Shown here piece after piece: positions 15,600-24,131 of a stretch of DNA of 64,000 nucleotides. The notes beneath the pieces are model-generated. The model was not told where the DNA came from. It searched no databases and was given only the letters and a program-made list of their open reading frames with translations. Source of the DNA: JBFMCT01 sp046565765 (lineage in GTDB: Bacteria > Actinomycetota > Acidimicrobiia > Acidimicrobiales > AC-14). Numbering within the stretch: the stretch's first letter is position 1; each line of letters opens with the position of its first letter. Where the stretch lies: contig JBKHXX010000038.1 in NCBI GenBank assembly GCA_046565765.1, positions 1 to 64,000 on the forward strand, read 5' to 3'. The translations under genes and the position numbers were made by a program.

Positions 15600-16958
15600 G
15601 TGATCTTCGAACCGTTCACGATCAAGGACGTCACGTTCAAGAACCGGCTGGTCCGGTCCTCGATCGGCGGGCGCACCGCCTACTACGACGGCACCGTCAG
15701 CAACGCCTGGAAGAACTTCGAGCTGCGCTTCGCCCAGCACGGGGTGGCGGCCATCGTGTCGGCCACCCTCAACGTCAACAGCCGGCGCTGGTCGCCCCTC
15801 GAGTACCCCCAGATCAGCCACGACAAGTTCATCCGGCCGCTGGGGGAGGGGATCGCCGCGGTCCACCGCCAGGGCTGCCGGTACTTCATCCAGATCGGCG
15901 ACGGCGGGTCGCACGTGCAGACGAGCCTGTTCAGCCAGCCCGAGGACGGCTACGGGCCGTCGCCCGGCTTCGACCTGTTCTTCGGCTACCGGGACCGGCG
16001 CACCCAGATGACGGTGGCCGACATCGAGCAGTCGGTGCAGGAGTTCGGGGAGGCGGCCCGGCGGGTGCGGGAGACGGGCGCCGACGGGGTGGAGGTGACC
16101 GCCTCCAAGGGGTACCTCATCCACCAGTTCCTCAACCCGGCCATCAACCGCCGCACCGACCGGTACGGCGGCTCGGTGGAGAAGCGCTTCCAGTTCCTCC
16201 GCGAGGTGATCACCGAGGTCCGCCGCCGGGTCGGCGACGACTTCGTGGTGGGGGTGCGCATCTCGGCCAAGGACACCAACTGGCTGCCGCTCAACCTGCG
16301 CTGGCCGATCGGCTGGCGCGTGCGCCAGTTCTTCTCGGGCAACTCGCTGGCCACGTACCTGACCTACGCCCGCTGGCTGAAGGACCTGGGCGTCGACTAC
16401 CTCCACGTGAGCAACGGCTACGGGTTCATCAACCCGGGCGAGACGCCGGGCGACTTCCCCCTGGCCGAGGTGAAGCTGTTCGCCAACTCGACCCGCCACC
16501 TGTCGAGGAAGGCGGCGGCCCGGGCCACCATGCTCAACGCCGTCCCCCACTCCGTCATGCAGCGGATCATGAGCACGGGCTGGGGCGACCCGGTGGCCGC
16601 CAACCTGCCCGATGCCCGGGCCTTCCGCAACGAGATCGGCCTCCCCGTGATCGCCAACGGGGGCTTCCAGGACCGGTCGGTGGTCGAGGGGGCGTTGGCG
16701 TCGGGCGGCTGCGACCTGGTGTCGATGGCTCGGCCGCTGCTGGCCAACCCCGACCTGCCCGCCCTGTTCGAGGCGGGGGTGGAGTCGCCGGCCAAGCCGT
16801 GCACGTACTGCAACCGCTGCGCCATCCGCACCACCCTGTTCCCCCTCGGCTGCTACGAGCCGGCCCGCTTCGACTCCGAGGCCGAGATGGAGGCGCAGAT
16901 CCTCGACTGGTCGGCCCGGCCCCATATCGACGAGCCCGTCGAGTGGGACCCGGCGTGA
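15600..16958 (+). CDS. NADH:flavin oxidoreductase, Old Yellow Enzyme/dienoyl-CoA reductase-like
   Basis: 452 aa, GTG with GGAGGGGAG upstream. TIM barrel FMN oxidoreductase: FKNRLVRSSIG at the start, VEVTASKGYLIHQFLNPAINRRTDRYGGSVE (shortened here as the HQFL..N..DRYGGS block), GLPVIANGGF and VSMARPLLANPDL phosphate-binding motifs. A Cys cluster CTYCNRC...C at about 401-418 resembles the 4Fe-4S ligands of 2,4-dienoyl-CoA reductases, although the second FAD/NADPH half is missing. Its stop overlaps the GTG of a GMC oxidase, so the two are coupled and may act on one substrate. Confidence 0.85.
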   Translation: MIFEPFTIKDVTFKNRLVRSSIGGRTAYYDGTVSNAWKNFELRFAQHGVAAIVSATLNVNSRRWSPLEYPQISHDKFIRPLGEGIAAVHRQGCRYFIQIGDGGSHVQTSLFSQPEDGYGPSPGFDLFFGYRDRRTQMTVADIEQSVQEFGEAARRVRETGADGVEVTASKGYLIHQFLNPAINRRTDRYGGSVEKRFQFLREVITEVRRRVGDDFVVGVRISAKDTNWLPLNLRWPIGWRVRQFFSGNSLATYLTYARWLKDLGVDYLHVSNGYGFINPGETPGDFPLAEVKLFANSTRHLSRKAAARATMLNAVPHSVMQRIMSTGWGDPVAANLPDARAFRNEIGLPVIANGGFQDRSVVEGALASGGCDLVSMARPLLANPDLPALFEAGVESPAKPCTYCNRCAIRTTLFPLGCYEPARFDSEAEMEAQILDWSARPHIDEPVEWDPA

Positions 16959-18541
16959 CGCCTGCGGTGTACGACGCCGTCGTCATCGGGTCGGGGTTCG
17001 GCGGCGCCGTGGTCGCCACCCGCCTGGCCGAGGCGGGCCGCTCGGTGGTGGTGCTGGAGCAGGGGCGGCGCTGGTCGCCGGCCGAGTTCCCCCACACCTT
17101 CGGTCGGTCGTCGGCCGCGGTGTGGGACGAGCAGAGCCTGGGCTTCCTCGACTACCGGGTGTTCGCCCGGGTGGACGTGATCCAGGGTGTGGGCGTGGGC
17201 GGGGGGTCGATCCCCTACTTCAACGTGCAGCTGCGGGCCCCGGCCGCCATCTTCGAACGCCCGGGCTGGCCCGCGGTGGTCAAGCGGCCCCTGCTCGACC
17301 GCTACTACGAGCGGGTGGAGGCGGTGACCACGCCCGCCCCCCTCGTGCCGCCGGCCGGCGACCGCCTGCCCGCCCGCACCGAAGCCTTCCTGCGGGGCGC
17401 GGCGGGAGCCGGCTACTCGCCCGAGCTGCTGCCCATCGCCGTGCACACCGGCGATCCCCGGGCGCACCCGCTGAGCGGGTTGAGCCAGCTGCCGTGCAAC
17501 TACTCCTCCAGCTGCATGCTGGGGTGCCGGGGCCGCTCCAAGAACAGCCTCGAGGTCACCTACCTGCCCCACGGCGAGCGCAACGGGCTGGAGATCCGCC
17601 CGCTGCACCAGGTCGAGCGCATCGCCCCCGCCGCCGGCCGCGACGGCTACGAGGTGACGGTCCGCCGCCTCGACCCGGACGGGTCAGGCGCCGCCCAGCG
17701 CGGCACGGTGACGGGGCGCACGGTCGTGGTGACGGGCGGGTCGCTGGGCTCGACCGAGCTGCTGCTGCGGGCCCGAGACCGCGACCGCACGCTGCCCCGC
17801 CTGCCCGCCGCCTTGGGCCGGCGGTTCTCGGCCAACGGGGAGATGCTGTTCGCCGGCACCAGCGCGGTCGACGACGTGGTGGACGGCAGCCACGGCCCCA
17901 GCATCACGGCCGGCGCCTACGTGCAGCGGCCGGGGTCGCCCCACGTCCTCCTGCTCGAAGATCTCGGCTTCCCGCCCGCCTTCATGTCGCTCCTCGACGG
18001 GACGATCCCGGGGCTCGGCCGCCTGCGCGCCCTGGGGCGGGTCGGCGCGGGCTACGCCAAGGCCGCCCGCCGCGGCTCCCTGTTCCCCACCCGGGAGCTG
18101 TTCGGGGGCTCCTTCGTCCCCCACTTCCTGCCTTACCTGGGCATGGGCACCGACGCCGCCAACGGCCAGTTCCGCCTCGACGAGGCCGGCAACCTTCGCC
18201 TCGACTGGGACCCCACCCGCAGCGCCGGCATGTACGCCGAGATGGAGGAGGCGCTACGGCGGATCAGCGCCGCCCTGGGGGGGACGTACCGGCGCAGCGT
18301 GCTGTTCCGCCGCCCGCTCAAGCGCATGCTCACCGCCCACCCCCTGGGGGGGTGCGTGATGAGCGACCGTCCCGAGGACGGGGTGGTCAACGACCGGGGC
18401 GAGGTGTGGGGCCACCCGGGCCTGTACGTGGCCGACGGCGCGGTGATCCCCGGCCCCCTGGCGGCCAACCCGTCGCTGACGATCGCGGCGGTGGCCGAGC
18501 GCATCGCCCAGTGGATGGTCCACGGGCGGGAAGCGGCCTGA
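16955..18541 (+). CDS. GMC-family oxidoreductase (cholesterol-oxidase-like)
   Basis: 528 aa, GTG overlapping the upstream stop (GTGA). FAD-binding motif VVIGSGFGGAVVATRLAEAG, GVGVGGGS, and the C-terminal active-site region TAHPLGGCVMSDRPEDGVV with LYVADGAVIPGPLAANPSLT, closest to cholesterol oxidase-type GMC flavoproteins. Three Cys (CNYSSSCMLGC) lie in the middle. Likely oxidises an alcohol on a hydrophobic (sterol-like) substrate; pairing with the ene-reductase suggests a two-step redox conversion. No secretion signal is seen, so it acts in the cytosol. Confidence 0.87.
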   Translation: MTPAVYDAVVIGSGFGGAVVATRLAEAGRSVVVLEQGRRWSPAEFPHTFGRSSAAVWDEQSLGFLDYRVFARVDVIQGVGVGGGSIPYFNVQLRAPAAIFERPGWPAVVKRPLLDRYYERVEAVTTPAPLVPPAGDRLPARTEAFLRGAAGAGYSPELLPIAVHTGDPRAHPLSGLSQLPCNYSSSCMLGCRGRSKNSLEVTYLPHGERNGLEIRPLHQVERIAPAAGRDGYEVTVRRLDPDGSGAAQRGTVTGRTVVVTGGSLGSTELLLRARDRDRTLPRLPAALGRRFSANGEMLFAGTSAVDDVVDGSHGPSITAGAYVQRPGSPHVLLLEDLGFPPAFMSLLDGTIPGLGRLRALGRVGAGYAKAARRGSLFPTRELFGGSFVPHFLPYLGMGTDAANGQFRLDEAGNLRLDWDPTRSAGMYAEMEEALRRISAALGGTYRRSVLFRRPLKRMLTAHPLGGCVMSDRPEDGVVNDRGEVWGHPGLYVADGAVIPGPLAANPSLTIAAVAERIAQWMVHGREAA

Positions 18542-18556
18542 GCTGCCCGGACCGCC

Positions 18557-18946
18557 TCAGGCGGTGAAGCGAGCCTTCCGCTCGGCGGCCCACTCGATGT
18601 CCTCCAGCCACAGGTCCACCGGCATGGCCCGCTCGAAGCGCTCGGCCACGGCCGGGTCGGCGTAGCACTCGGCCGCCCAGGCGAAGGCGGTGAGCATGGC
18701 CTGGGTGGCCTCGCAGCCGAGGCCGTAGGACCCGACCAGGGCCGCGGGGCCGTCGGCGACCCACCGCTCCACGCAGCTGCGGAGGAACGCCTCGTGGACG
18801 GCGTTCTCGGCCGGGCAGTTCAGCCGCCGGCGGACAACCACCGCCTCCGAGAGCCCCTCCAGACCGGGGAAGGCGGACAGGTCGCCCCCGTAGTCCAGGA
18901 ATGCCGCCAGCGTCGGCGGCCGGACCATGCCCTCCATCCCCCCCAT
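18557..18946 (-). CDS. Conserved-looking hypothetical protein, 129 aa
   Basis: Starts at 18946 (MGGMEGMVRPP...) or at one of two close in-frame ATGs (18937, 18928). Soluble, mostly helical, rich in Ala/Glu, with two Cys (CPAEN, CVERW) and a third in GLGCEAT. I recognise no domain. It is convergent with the GMC gene and divergent from yceI. Confidence 0.55.
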   Translation of the reverse strand: MGGMEGMVRPPTLAAFLDYGGDLSAFPGLEGLSEAVVVRRRLNCPAENAVHEAFLRSCVERWVADGPAALVGSYGLGCEATQAMLTAFAWAAECYADPAVAERFERAMPVDLWLEDIEWAAERKARFTA

Positions 18947-19011
18947 CCCCGATCCCCCACGCTCCCCTGCGGCCAGGATACCGGGGAGAAGCGTCGGGTA
19001 GGTAGAGGGCC

Positions 19012-19596
19012 ATGACCGACACAACCACCTATGCCCAGATCGACCAGCGCCTCGCCGAACTGGCGGGCACCTGGACGCTGGATGCCAGCCACACGTCGAT
19101 GGAGCTCTCGGTGCGCCACATGATGGTCGCCACCGTGCGTGGTCGGGTCGACCCGCTCAGCGGCACCTTGTTCCTCGCCACCGACGACCCCAGCTCGTCC
19201 TACGTCGAGGTGGAGATCGACGCCTCGTCGATCAACACCGGCCACGCCGACCGCGACGCCCACCTGCGCTCGCCCGACTTCCTCGACGTCGACCGCTTCC
19301 CCACCATGCGGTTCCGCTCGACGGAGATCGACGACCGCGGCGACGGCACCTTCCGCCTGCGGGGCGACCTGACCGTCAAGGACGTGACCAAGCCGGTCTC
19401 GCTGGAGTGCGAGTTCGGCGGCGTGGTGCGCGACCCCTACGGCAACGACCGCATCGGGTTCTCCGCCACCGGCACCATCGACCGCACCGAGTTCGGCCTG
19501 CGCTGGAACGCGGCCCTGGAGACGGGCGGCGTGGTCGTGGGCGACAAGGTCAAGCTCGCCCTCGACGCCGAGTTCACCAAGCCGGCCGAGAGCTGA
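19012..19596 (+). CDS. YceI-family lipid-binding protein
   Basis: 194 aa. Classic YceI pattern: GTWTLDASHTSMELSVRHMMV at the start (written in part), SYVEVEIDASSINTGHADRDAHLRSPDF, FPTMRFRST, and GFSATGTIDRTEFGLRW. YceI proteins are lipocalin-like barrels that bind polyisoprenoids; this copy lacks a signal peptide, as is common in actinobacteria. A 47-bp palindrome begins three bases after the stop. Confidence 0.93.
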   Translation: MTDTTTYAQIDQRLAELAGTWTLDASHTSMELSVRHMMVATVRGRVDPLSGTLFLATDDPSSSYVEVEIDASSINTGHADRDAHLRSPDFLDVDRFPTMRFRSTEIDDRGDGTFRLRGDLTVKDVTKPVSLECEFGGVVRDPYGNDRIGFSATGTIDRTEFGLRWNAALETGGVVVGDKVKLALDAEFTKPAES

Positions 19597-19599
19597 CCG

Positions 19600-19646
19600 T
19601 TTTGGGGCGCCCTAGCCACGTCAGACGTGGTTGAGGCGCCCCAAAA
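19600..19646. repeat. 47-bp palindrome, copy 1
   Basis: Outer 10-bp arms TTTTGGGGCG / CGCCCCAAAA and inner 5-bp arms CCACG / CGTGG separated by 6-base spacers and a 5-base centre. It lies in the gap between the convergent yceI and DUF2188 genes, 3 bases after the yceI stop. The T-run is 5' and the A-run 3', the reverse of an intrinsic terminator. Confidence 0.9.
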
Positions 19647-19664
19647 CACCCGGGACCCGGGGGG

Positions 19665-20879
19665 TCAGAGCATTCGGAGGATGTCGGGGAGGGACAGCTT
19701 GGTGGCCACCTCAGAGCGGCCCAGCGTGCGGTTCATGGCCCGCTGGGTGTCGTTGGCCAGCTTGACCACCTCCTCGGTGACCTGGCCGAACGTCTTGCCC
19801 TTGGCCGGGCCGCCGGGGATCACGGTGCGCACCAGGCGGGCGGGGTCGTTGGTGACGCCCGCGGCGGTGAGATTGTCGACGATGACCCGGAACATGCTGA
19901 GGGCCTCGCCGAAGCGGTCCTGGAGCACGGTGAACTCGTGGAGGGCGGCGAAGTCCACGAGCCGGGCCAGCTCGCTGCGGTCGGGGTCGGCGCCGTGGCC
20001 GGTGAGGATGACGTCGATCGTCCGCTCGATGAGCCGGGTCGGGGCGGCGCACACGCGGCCCGTGTCGGGGCGGACCAACTGGCGCTTCTCCTCGGCGTAG
20101 GCCACCACCTCGGCCGCCGTCATCTGCGCGTCGGCCCCCTTGTCGTTCTCGAGGGCCACCGAGAAGCTGAACAGCCCCCGGCTGGCCTTGAAGATCGAGG
20201 CGATGAACGGGGCCATGGCGCCGTGGGGCGGTATGGGGTCGTCGCCCCGGTGGAACAGGACGTGGACCAGGTTCACGCCCAGGTAGCTCGTCCAGTAGAG
20301 GCGACGGGGCGCGCCCGGCTGGGGCGGGAGGTTGGCGGCCAACCAGGCGAAGCCGTTGAGGATGGCGGCCGTGTCGTGGCGGAGGGCCTCGTAGGCGGCC
20401 ACGTTCATCTGGCCGCCCAGGCGCGACGGCGTGTCGGCGTAGGGGGCGGGCTCGGTCTCCATGGAGATCCCCGCCTTCTGGGCCTTGCGGATGGCGGGCT
20501 TGGGCGCCGAGTCCTCCAGCAGCAGCCGTCCCGACGAGTCGGTCTGGTCGGTGAGGGTGAGCATCTGGCTCAGGCGCAGGCCGGGGCGGCGGCTCCCCGG
20601 GGAAGCGGGCCGAGGCCTCCCACCGGGCTCGAGCGAGGCGGAGGCGGCGGGGGCGGCCGGGGCGGCCGGGGCGGCCGGGGCGGCGGGACCGTCGCCGATG
20701 CGCTCCAGCACCTCGCCGCGGGCCCCCTTCACCACCACGATCGAGCCCAGCTCCTGGGCTGCGCTCACCGCTTCGGTACGGGAGGAGTGGCGGCTGTGGC
20801 GGGCGCCCGAACCGTCGGCGCGGACGTCCCAGCCCCCGACGACGTTGGGCTCAACGACCCAGGTTGCGGTTGGGCTCAC
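19665..20879 (-). CDS. DUF2188 N-terminal domain protein, 404 aa
   Basis: GTG at 20879; overlaps the upstream DUF3566 gene by 29 bases. Residues about 7-62 match DUF2188 (WVVEPNVVGGWDVRADGSGA..HSSRTEAVSAAQELG), a small beta-rich module. An Ala-Pro repeat (AAPAAPAAPAAP, encoded by tandem 9-bp units at about 20650-20690) links to a 280-aa helical domain with LNGFAWLAANLPPQ, YWTSYLGVNLVHVLFHRG and LSMFRVIVDNLTAAG, which I do not recognise. Function unknown. Confidence 0.7.
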   Translation of the reverse strand: MSPTATWVVEPNVVGGWDVRADGSGARHSRHSSRTEAVSAAQELGSIVVVKGARGEVLERIGDGPAAPAAPAAPAAPAASASLEPGGRPRPASPGSRRPGLRLSQMLTLTDQTDSSGRLLLEDSAPKPAIRKAQKAGISMETEPAPYADTPSRLGGQMNVAAYEALRHDTAAILNGFAWLAANLPPQPGAPRRLYWTSYLGVNLVHVLFHRGDDPIPPHGAMAPFIASIFKASRGLFSFSVALENDKGADAQMTAAEVVAYAEEKRQLVRPDTGRVCAAPTRLIERTIDVILTGHGADPDRSELARLVDFAALHEFTVLQDRFGEALSMFRVIVDNLTAAGVTNDPARLVRTVIPGGPAKGKTFGQVTEEVVKLANDTQRAMNRTLGRSEVATKLSLPDILRML

Positions 20880-21411
20880 GTCTCCCTGCCGGTGGCCGGC
20901 GGCGGCTGCTGCTTCGGCTGCGGCGGCGAGGGCGTTCCTCCACGCTGATGCCGATGCCGCCCACCACGTCGCTGATCAGGTTGAACAGCACCGCCATCAG
21001 GACGTTCCCGAGGCTGCCGACCACCACCAAGATGGCCCCACCGATGACCGACGAGCGCAGCAGCTGGTCGGCCTTGAACCGGAAGTTGTCGGACGCGATC
21101 AGCTCGCCGATGAAGCTCTCGATGTTGCCCCGCACCCCCGAGGCGGTGGCGATCGACCACAGCACGATGCCGGCGACCAGGATCACGAAGTAGGCGCTGG
21201 TGAACAGCAGGACGGAGAACTTCAGGATCGTCCACGGGTCGACGCGGCGGATGATCAGGCGGCTGCGCCGGCCCTGAACGGTGCGCCCGGGCTGGGTCGG
21301 CTCCTCGGACGGGTCGGCGGCGGCGCGCCGCTCGGGGCGGGGATCGCCCGTGCCGCGCCGGTTCCCCGTGGCCCGTTCGAGCCACCCTGCCACCTTCGCC
21401 ATTGCAACCAT
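20851..21411 (-). CDS. DUF3566 transmembrane protein
   Basis: 186 aa. A charged, proline-rich N-terminus, then RRVDPWTILKFSVLLFTSAYF, the hallmark DUF3566 segment, with two transmembrane helices (about 65-88 and 123-148) and a basic Ser/Arg-rich tail. DUF3566 genes sit beside gyrA and tRNA-Ile in actinobacteria; here other genes separate it from both. Role unknown, possibly envelope-related. Confidence 0.85.
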   Translation of the reverse strand: MVAMAKVAGWLERATGNRRGTGDPRPERRAAADPSEEPTQPGRTVQGRRSRLIIRRVDPWTILKFSVLLFTSAYFVILVAGIVLWSIATASGVRGNIESFIGELIASDNFRFKADQLLRSSVIGGAILVVVGSLGNVLMAVLFNLISDVVGGIGISVEERPRRRSRSSSRRRPPAGRREPNRNLGR

Positions 21412-21440
21412 GCTCGCGCCGATGAGCTACCCCGCGGTAC

Positions 21441-21749
21441 TCACCCGGAACCGGCGCCCTCCCGGCGGGCCCGACCGACGGCTTCGGCGGGGCCGATGCG
21501 GACGGTTACCCGGGTGTCACGACCGTGCCGCTCGTAGCCGACGACGGTGGCGCCGTTGGCCGCCGCCACCTCTCTGGCCGCCGCCTCGCCCTCGGCCGCG
21601 CCGGCCAGGGCGGCCGCGTCGGCGGCGGTGCGGGCCGCGGTGCGGGCCACCGCCGCCTCGCCCAACCGCCCCAGCAGGATCGCTCCGCCACCGGCCACCA
21701 CCATGGCCAGGGCGATCAGGGGGAGCACCGCTCCTCGTTCCGTGCGCAT
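21441..21749 (-). CDS. TadE/Rv3654c-like pilus-associated membrane protein
   Basis: 102 aa from ATG 21749 (GGAGG eight bases upstream). A single N-terminal hydrophobic helix preceded by RTERGAVLPLIALAM, then VARTAARTAADAAALAGAA, the helical pattern of pseudopilin-like TadE/TadG and Rv3654c proteins that accompany Tad pilus or secretion systems. No other tad genes are in the window, so it is an orphan here. Confidence 0.65.
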   Translation of the reverse strand: MRTERGAVLPLIALAMVVAGGGAILLGRLGEAAVARTAARTAADAAALAGAAEGEAAAREVAAANGATVVGYERHGRDTRVTVRIGPAEAVGRARREGAGSG

Positions 21750-21844
21750 CGGGCGCACCTCCTCCGCGAAGGACCTACGCGCGGGGGAAGCGGTCACGCT
21801 CACCCTACCGGTTCGGGAGGACAGGCGACGGGTACGCGGAAGGC

Positions 21845-22384
21845 ATGGCCAGCGCTTCCAAGGGGTTCGGTCGGTCCACGTCGGTCGAGGCGGAGGCGGT
21901 CAGCGCCGACCTGCGCCGCGGGGACGACGGGTGGCTCCGCCGGCGGAGGAACGTGGCGGCCCTGTCGCTCTCGGCCATGGGGTCCATGGGAGTGGTCGCG
22001 GCCTACCAGTTCGGGCTTCTCCGGCGCCCGCCCGAGCCCCGGATCCGGCTGCTCGACGCCCAGAAGGTGGACGCCTCGGGCGAGGCCTACCAGTTCCTCA
22101 AGACGCCCGACGCGGCGGTGGGGCTGGCCAGCTACGCGGCCACGCTGGCCTTGGCCGGCATGGGCGACCGCAACCGGGCCCGCACCCGGCCCTGGGTGCC
22201 GCTGGCCCTGGCCGCCAAGGTCGGCCTGGACGCGGTGTCGGGCGTGCTGCTCACCGCCGAACAGGCGTCCAAGCACCGCCGGTTCTGCAGCTGGTGCCTG
22301 GCCGCGTCGGCGGCCAGCGTGGCCATGGTCCCCCAGGTCCTCCCCGAGGCCCGGGAGGCCTGGCATCGCCTGCGCCGTGGCTGA
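21845..22384 (+). CDS. Putative membrane protein with CxxC motif, VKOR-like
   Basis: 179 aa. Basic N-terminus, hydrophobic segments at about 40-60, 82-100, 118-135 and 145-165, and a CSWC motif in FCSWCLAASAASVAMVP, reminiscent of the CxxC active site in the last helices of vitamin K epoxide reductase homologues. The loop Cys pair and quinone-binding region of true VKORs are not obvious, so the redox role is tentative. The end overlaps the GH15 gene by 8 bases if that gene starts at 22377. Confidence 0.6.
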   Translation: MASASKGFGRSTSVEAEAVSADLRRGDDGWLRRRRNVAALSLSAMGSMGVVAAYQFGLLRRPPEPRIRLLDAQKVDASGEAYQFLKTPDAAVGLASYAATLALAGMGDRNRARTRPWVPLALAAKVGLDAVSGVLLTAEQASKHRRFCSWCLAASAASVAMVPQVLPEAREAWHRLRRG

Positions 22385-24131
22385 GGCGGTGGCCCTCGCG
22401 GCATCGCACGCACCCGCCCCGGCCACCCCCTACCCCATCGCCGCCCACCGGCTGGTGGGAGGCGGACGGTCGGCCGCCTTGCTGCGTCCCGACGGCGAGG
22501 TCGACTGGTGGTGCGCGCCCGACCCCGACTCGCCACCGGTCCTGTGGTCGCTGCTCGACCCGGTGCGGGGGACGTCCGCCCGCTGGCTCGACGCCCGCAT
22601 GGTGCGGGCCTCGGAGGACCCCGCCGGCCCCACCGCCCGCACCACGCTGGCCCTCCTGGGCAACGGGCGGCGCTTCACGTGCTGGGACGGCGTGCTCGAA
22701 TTGGACGGGTCGGTCGTGCTGGCCCGGCTCGTGCGGGGCGAGGACGGGAACGTGGAGGTCACCCACGAGGTGGGCGGGGTGACGTCGAGCCTCGTGGCGC
22801 CGGCCGGCCGGTGGGCGGGGCTGGTGGTGGGGCCGGGGCCGTCGGTCCGGCCCGCTGACGAGCGGGTGGAGACGCTGCTCGAGGAGGCGGAACGGGCGGC
22901 GGCAGCGGCCATGGAGCACGTGCGGCTCCCGAAGCTCCATCCCGGGCGGGCGGCCGACGCCCTCGCCGTGCTGCGAGCGTGCACCTACGAGCCGACGGGC
23001 GCGGTGGTGGCGGCGGTCACCACGTCGCTGCCCGAGGCACCCGGTGCCGGGCGGCAGTGGGACTACCGCTTCTCGTGGCTGCGGGACGCGTCGCTGGCCG
23101 TCTCGGTGGCGGCCCTCCTCGGCCAGAAGACGGGAGCCGAGCGCTACCTGCGCTTCGTGCGGAGGATCGTCGACGGCCACGGCGTGCCCGGTGTGCCGGT
23201 GACCGACGTCCGGGGGGGCGAAGTGCCGGCCGAGCGGGAGGTGCCCGGCCTGCGAGGGTGGGCCGGCTCGCAGCCGGTTCGAGTCGGCAACGAGGCGGCC
23301 GGCCAGCTCCAGTACGACTCCCTCGGGCTGGTGCTCGAGGCCATCTCCGTCCACGTCCAGGCCGGCGGGTCGCTCGACGACGACACGTGGGCCACCGTGC
23401 GGCGGGTGGCCGGCGGCATGGTCGATCACGGCGACCCCGGGCCGTCCTCGGGCATCTGGGAGCTCCGGGACGAGCGGCCGCTGGTGAGCGCCGACGTGGG
23501 CCGCTGGCTGGCCCTCGACCGGGCGCTGTGGATCGCCCGAGGCTGGCGGGCCTGGGACGCCCTTGCCGACCGGCGGCGGTGGAAGCGGGAGCGGGACCGC
23601 AGCCGCGAGCGGGTGCTGGCCGCGCTGGGCGAGGACGGTTCGCTGCCCCAGTGGTACGGGCAGGACCCTCCCGTGCCCGACGCCTCGGCGCTGATGATCC
23701 CGATGTTCGGCATGCTGGGACGGTCCGACCCCCGGGCCGCCCGGCTCGTCGACTGGGTGGTGTCGCGGCTCGAGGCGTGGCCGTTCCTCTACCGCTACCC
23801 GCCCGGCAGCGACGGCCTGGACGGCCGGGAGGGCGCCTTCCTCCCCGTGTCGTGGTGGGCGGCAGGGGCGCTGGCCGCGGTGGGCCGGCTCGACGAGGCG
23901 GGTGAGCGGGTCGACGCCATGTGCGCCCGCCTGCCCCGGCTGCTGGCCGAGGAGGTCGACCCGGTGGACGGGGCCGGCCTGGGCAATGTGCCCCTGGTCT
24001 GGTCGCACGCCGAGGCGGCCCGCACCATGTACCTGCTCGACGCCGCCCGCCGCCGGAAGCGGTGGGGGGCGACGGGGCTGTGGGTGTGGCGGCTGGGCCG
24101 CTACGCGTCGATGCGATGGGGGCGCTCATGA
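22377..24131 (+). CDS. Glycoside hydrolase family 15-like protein
   Basis: About 584 aa from GTG 22377 (GTG 22389 also possible). N-terminal beta domain (IAAHRLVGGGRSAALLRPDGEVDWWCAP), then an (alpha/alpha)6 barrel with WDYRFSWLRDASLAV (the conserved W-D-YR-W-RD block), ALDRALWIARGWRAW and a C-terminal YRYPPGSDGLDGREGAFLPVSWW containing the acidic region. GH15 includes glucoamylases and trehalases; this cytosolic form may act on trehalose or maltodextrins. Coupled to an SDR gene by ATGA. Confidence 0.87.
   Translation: MAEAVALAASHAPAPATPYPIAAHRLVGGGRSAALLRPDGEVDWWCAPDPDSPPVLWSLLDPVRGTSARWLDARMVRASEDPAGPTARTTLALLGNGRRFTCWDGVLELDGSVVLARLVRGEDGNVEVTHEVGGVTSSLVAPAGRWAGLVVGPGPSVRPADERVETLLEEAERAAAAAMEHVRLPKLHPGRAADALAVLRACTYEPTGAVVAAVTTSLPEAPGAGRQWDYRFSWLRDASLAVSVAALLGQKTGAERYLRFVRRIVDGHGVPGVPVTDVRGGEVPAEREVPGLRGWAGSQPVRVGNEAAGQLQYDSLGLVLEAISVHVQAGGSLDDDTWATVRRVAGGMVDHGDPGPSSGIWELRDERPLVSADVGRWLALDRALWIARGWRAWDALADRRRWKRERDRSRERVLAALGEDGSLPQWYGQDPPVPDASALMIPMFGMLGRSDPRAARLVDWVVSRLEAWPFLYRYPPGSDGLDGREGAFLPVSWWAAGALAAVGRLDEAGERVDAMCARLPRLLAEEVDPVDGAGLGNVPLVWSHAEAARTMYLLDAARRRKRWGATGLWVWRLGRYASMRWGRS

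Noticed and set aside
19600..19646. 47-bp palindrome read as a bidirectional intrinsic terminator between convergent genes
   Set aside because: Polarity is wrong (T-run 5', A-run 3'), and copy 3 lies between divergent starts and copy 2 inside the gyr operon, so termination does not explain all copies.
20650..20690. Tandem 9-bp repeat as a regulatory element
   Set aside because: It encodes an in-frame Ala-Ala-Pro linker in the DUF2188 protein; a coding repeat explains it.
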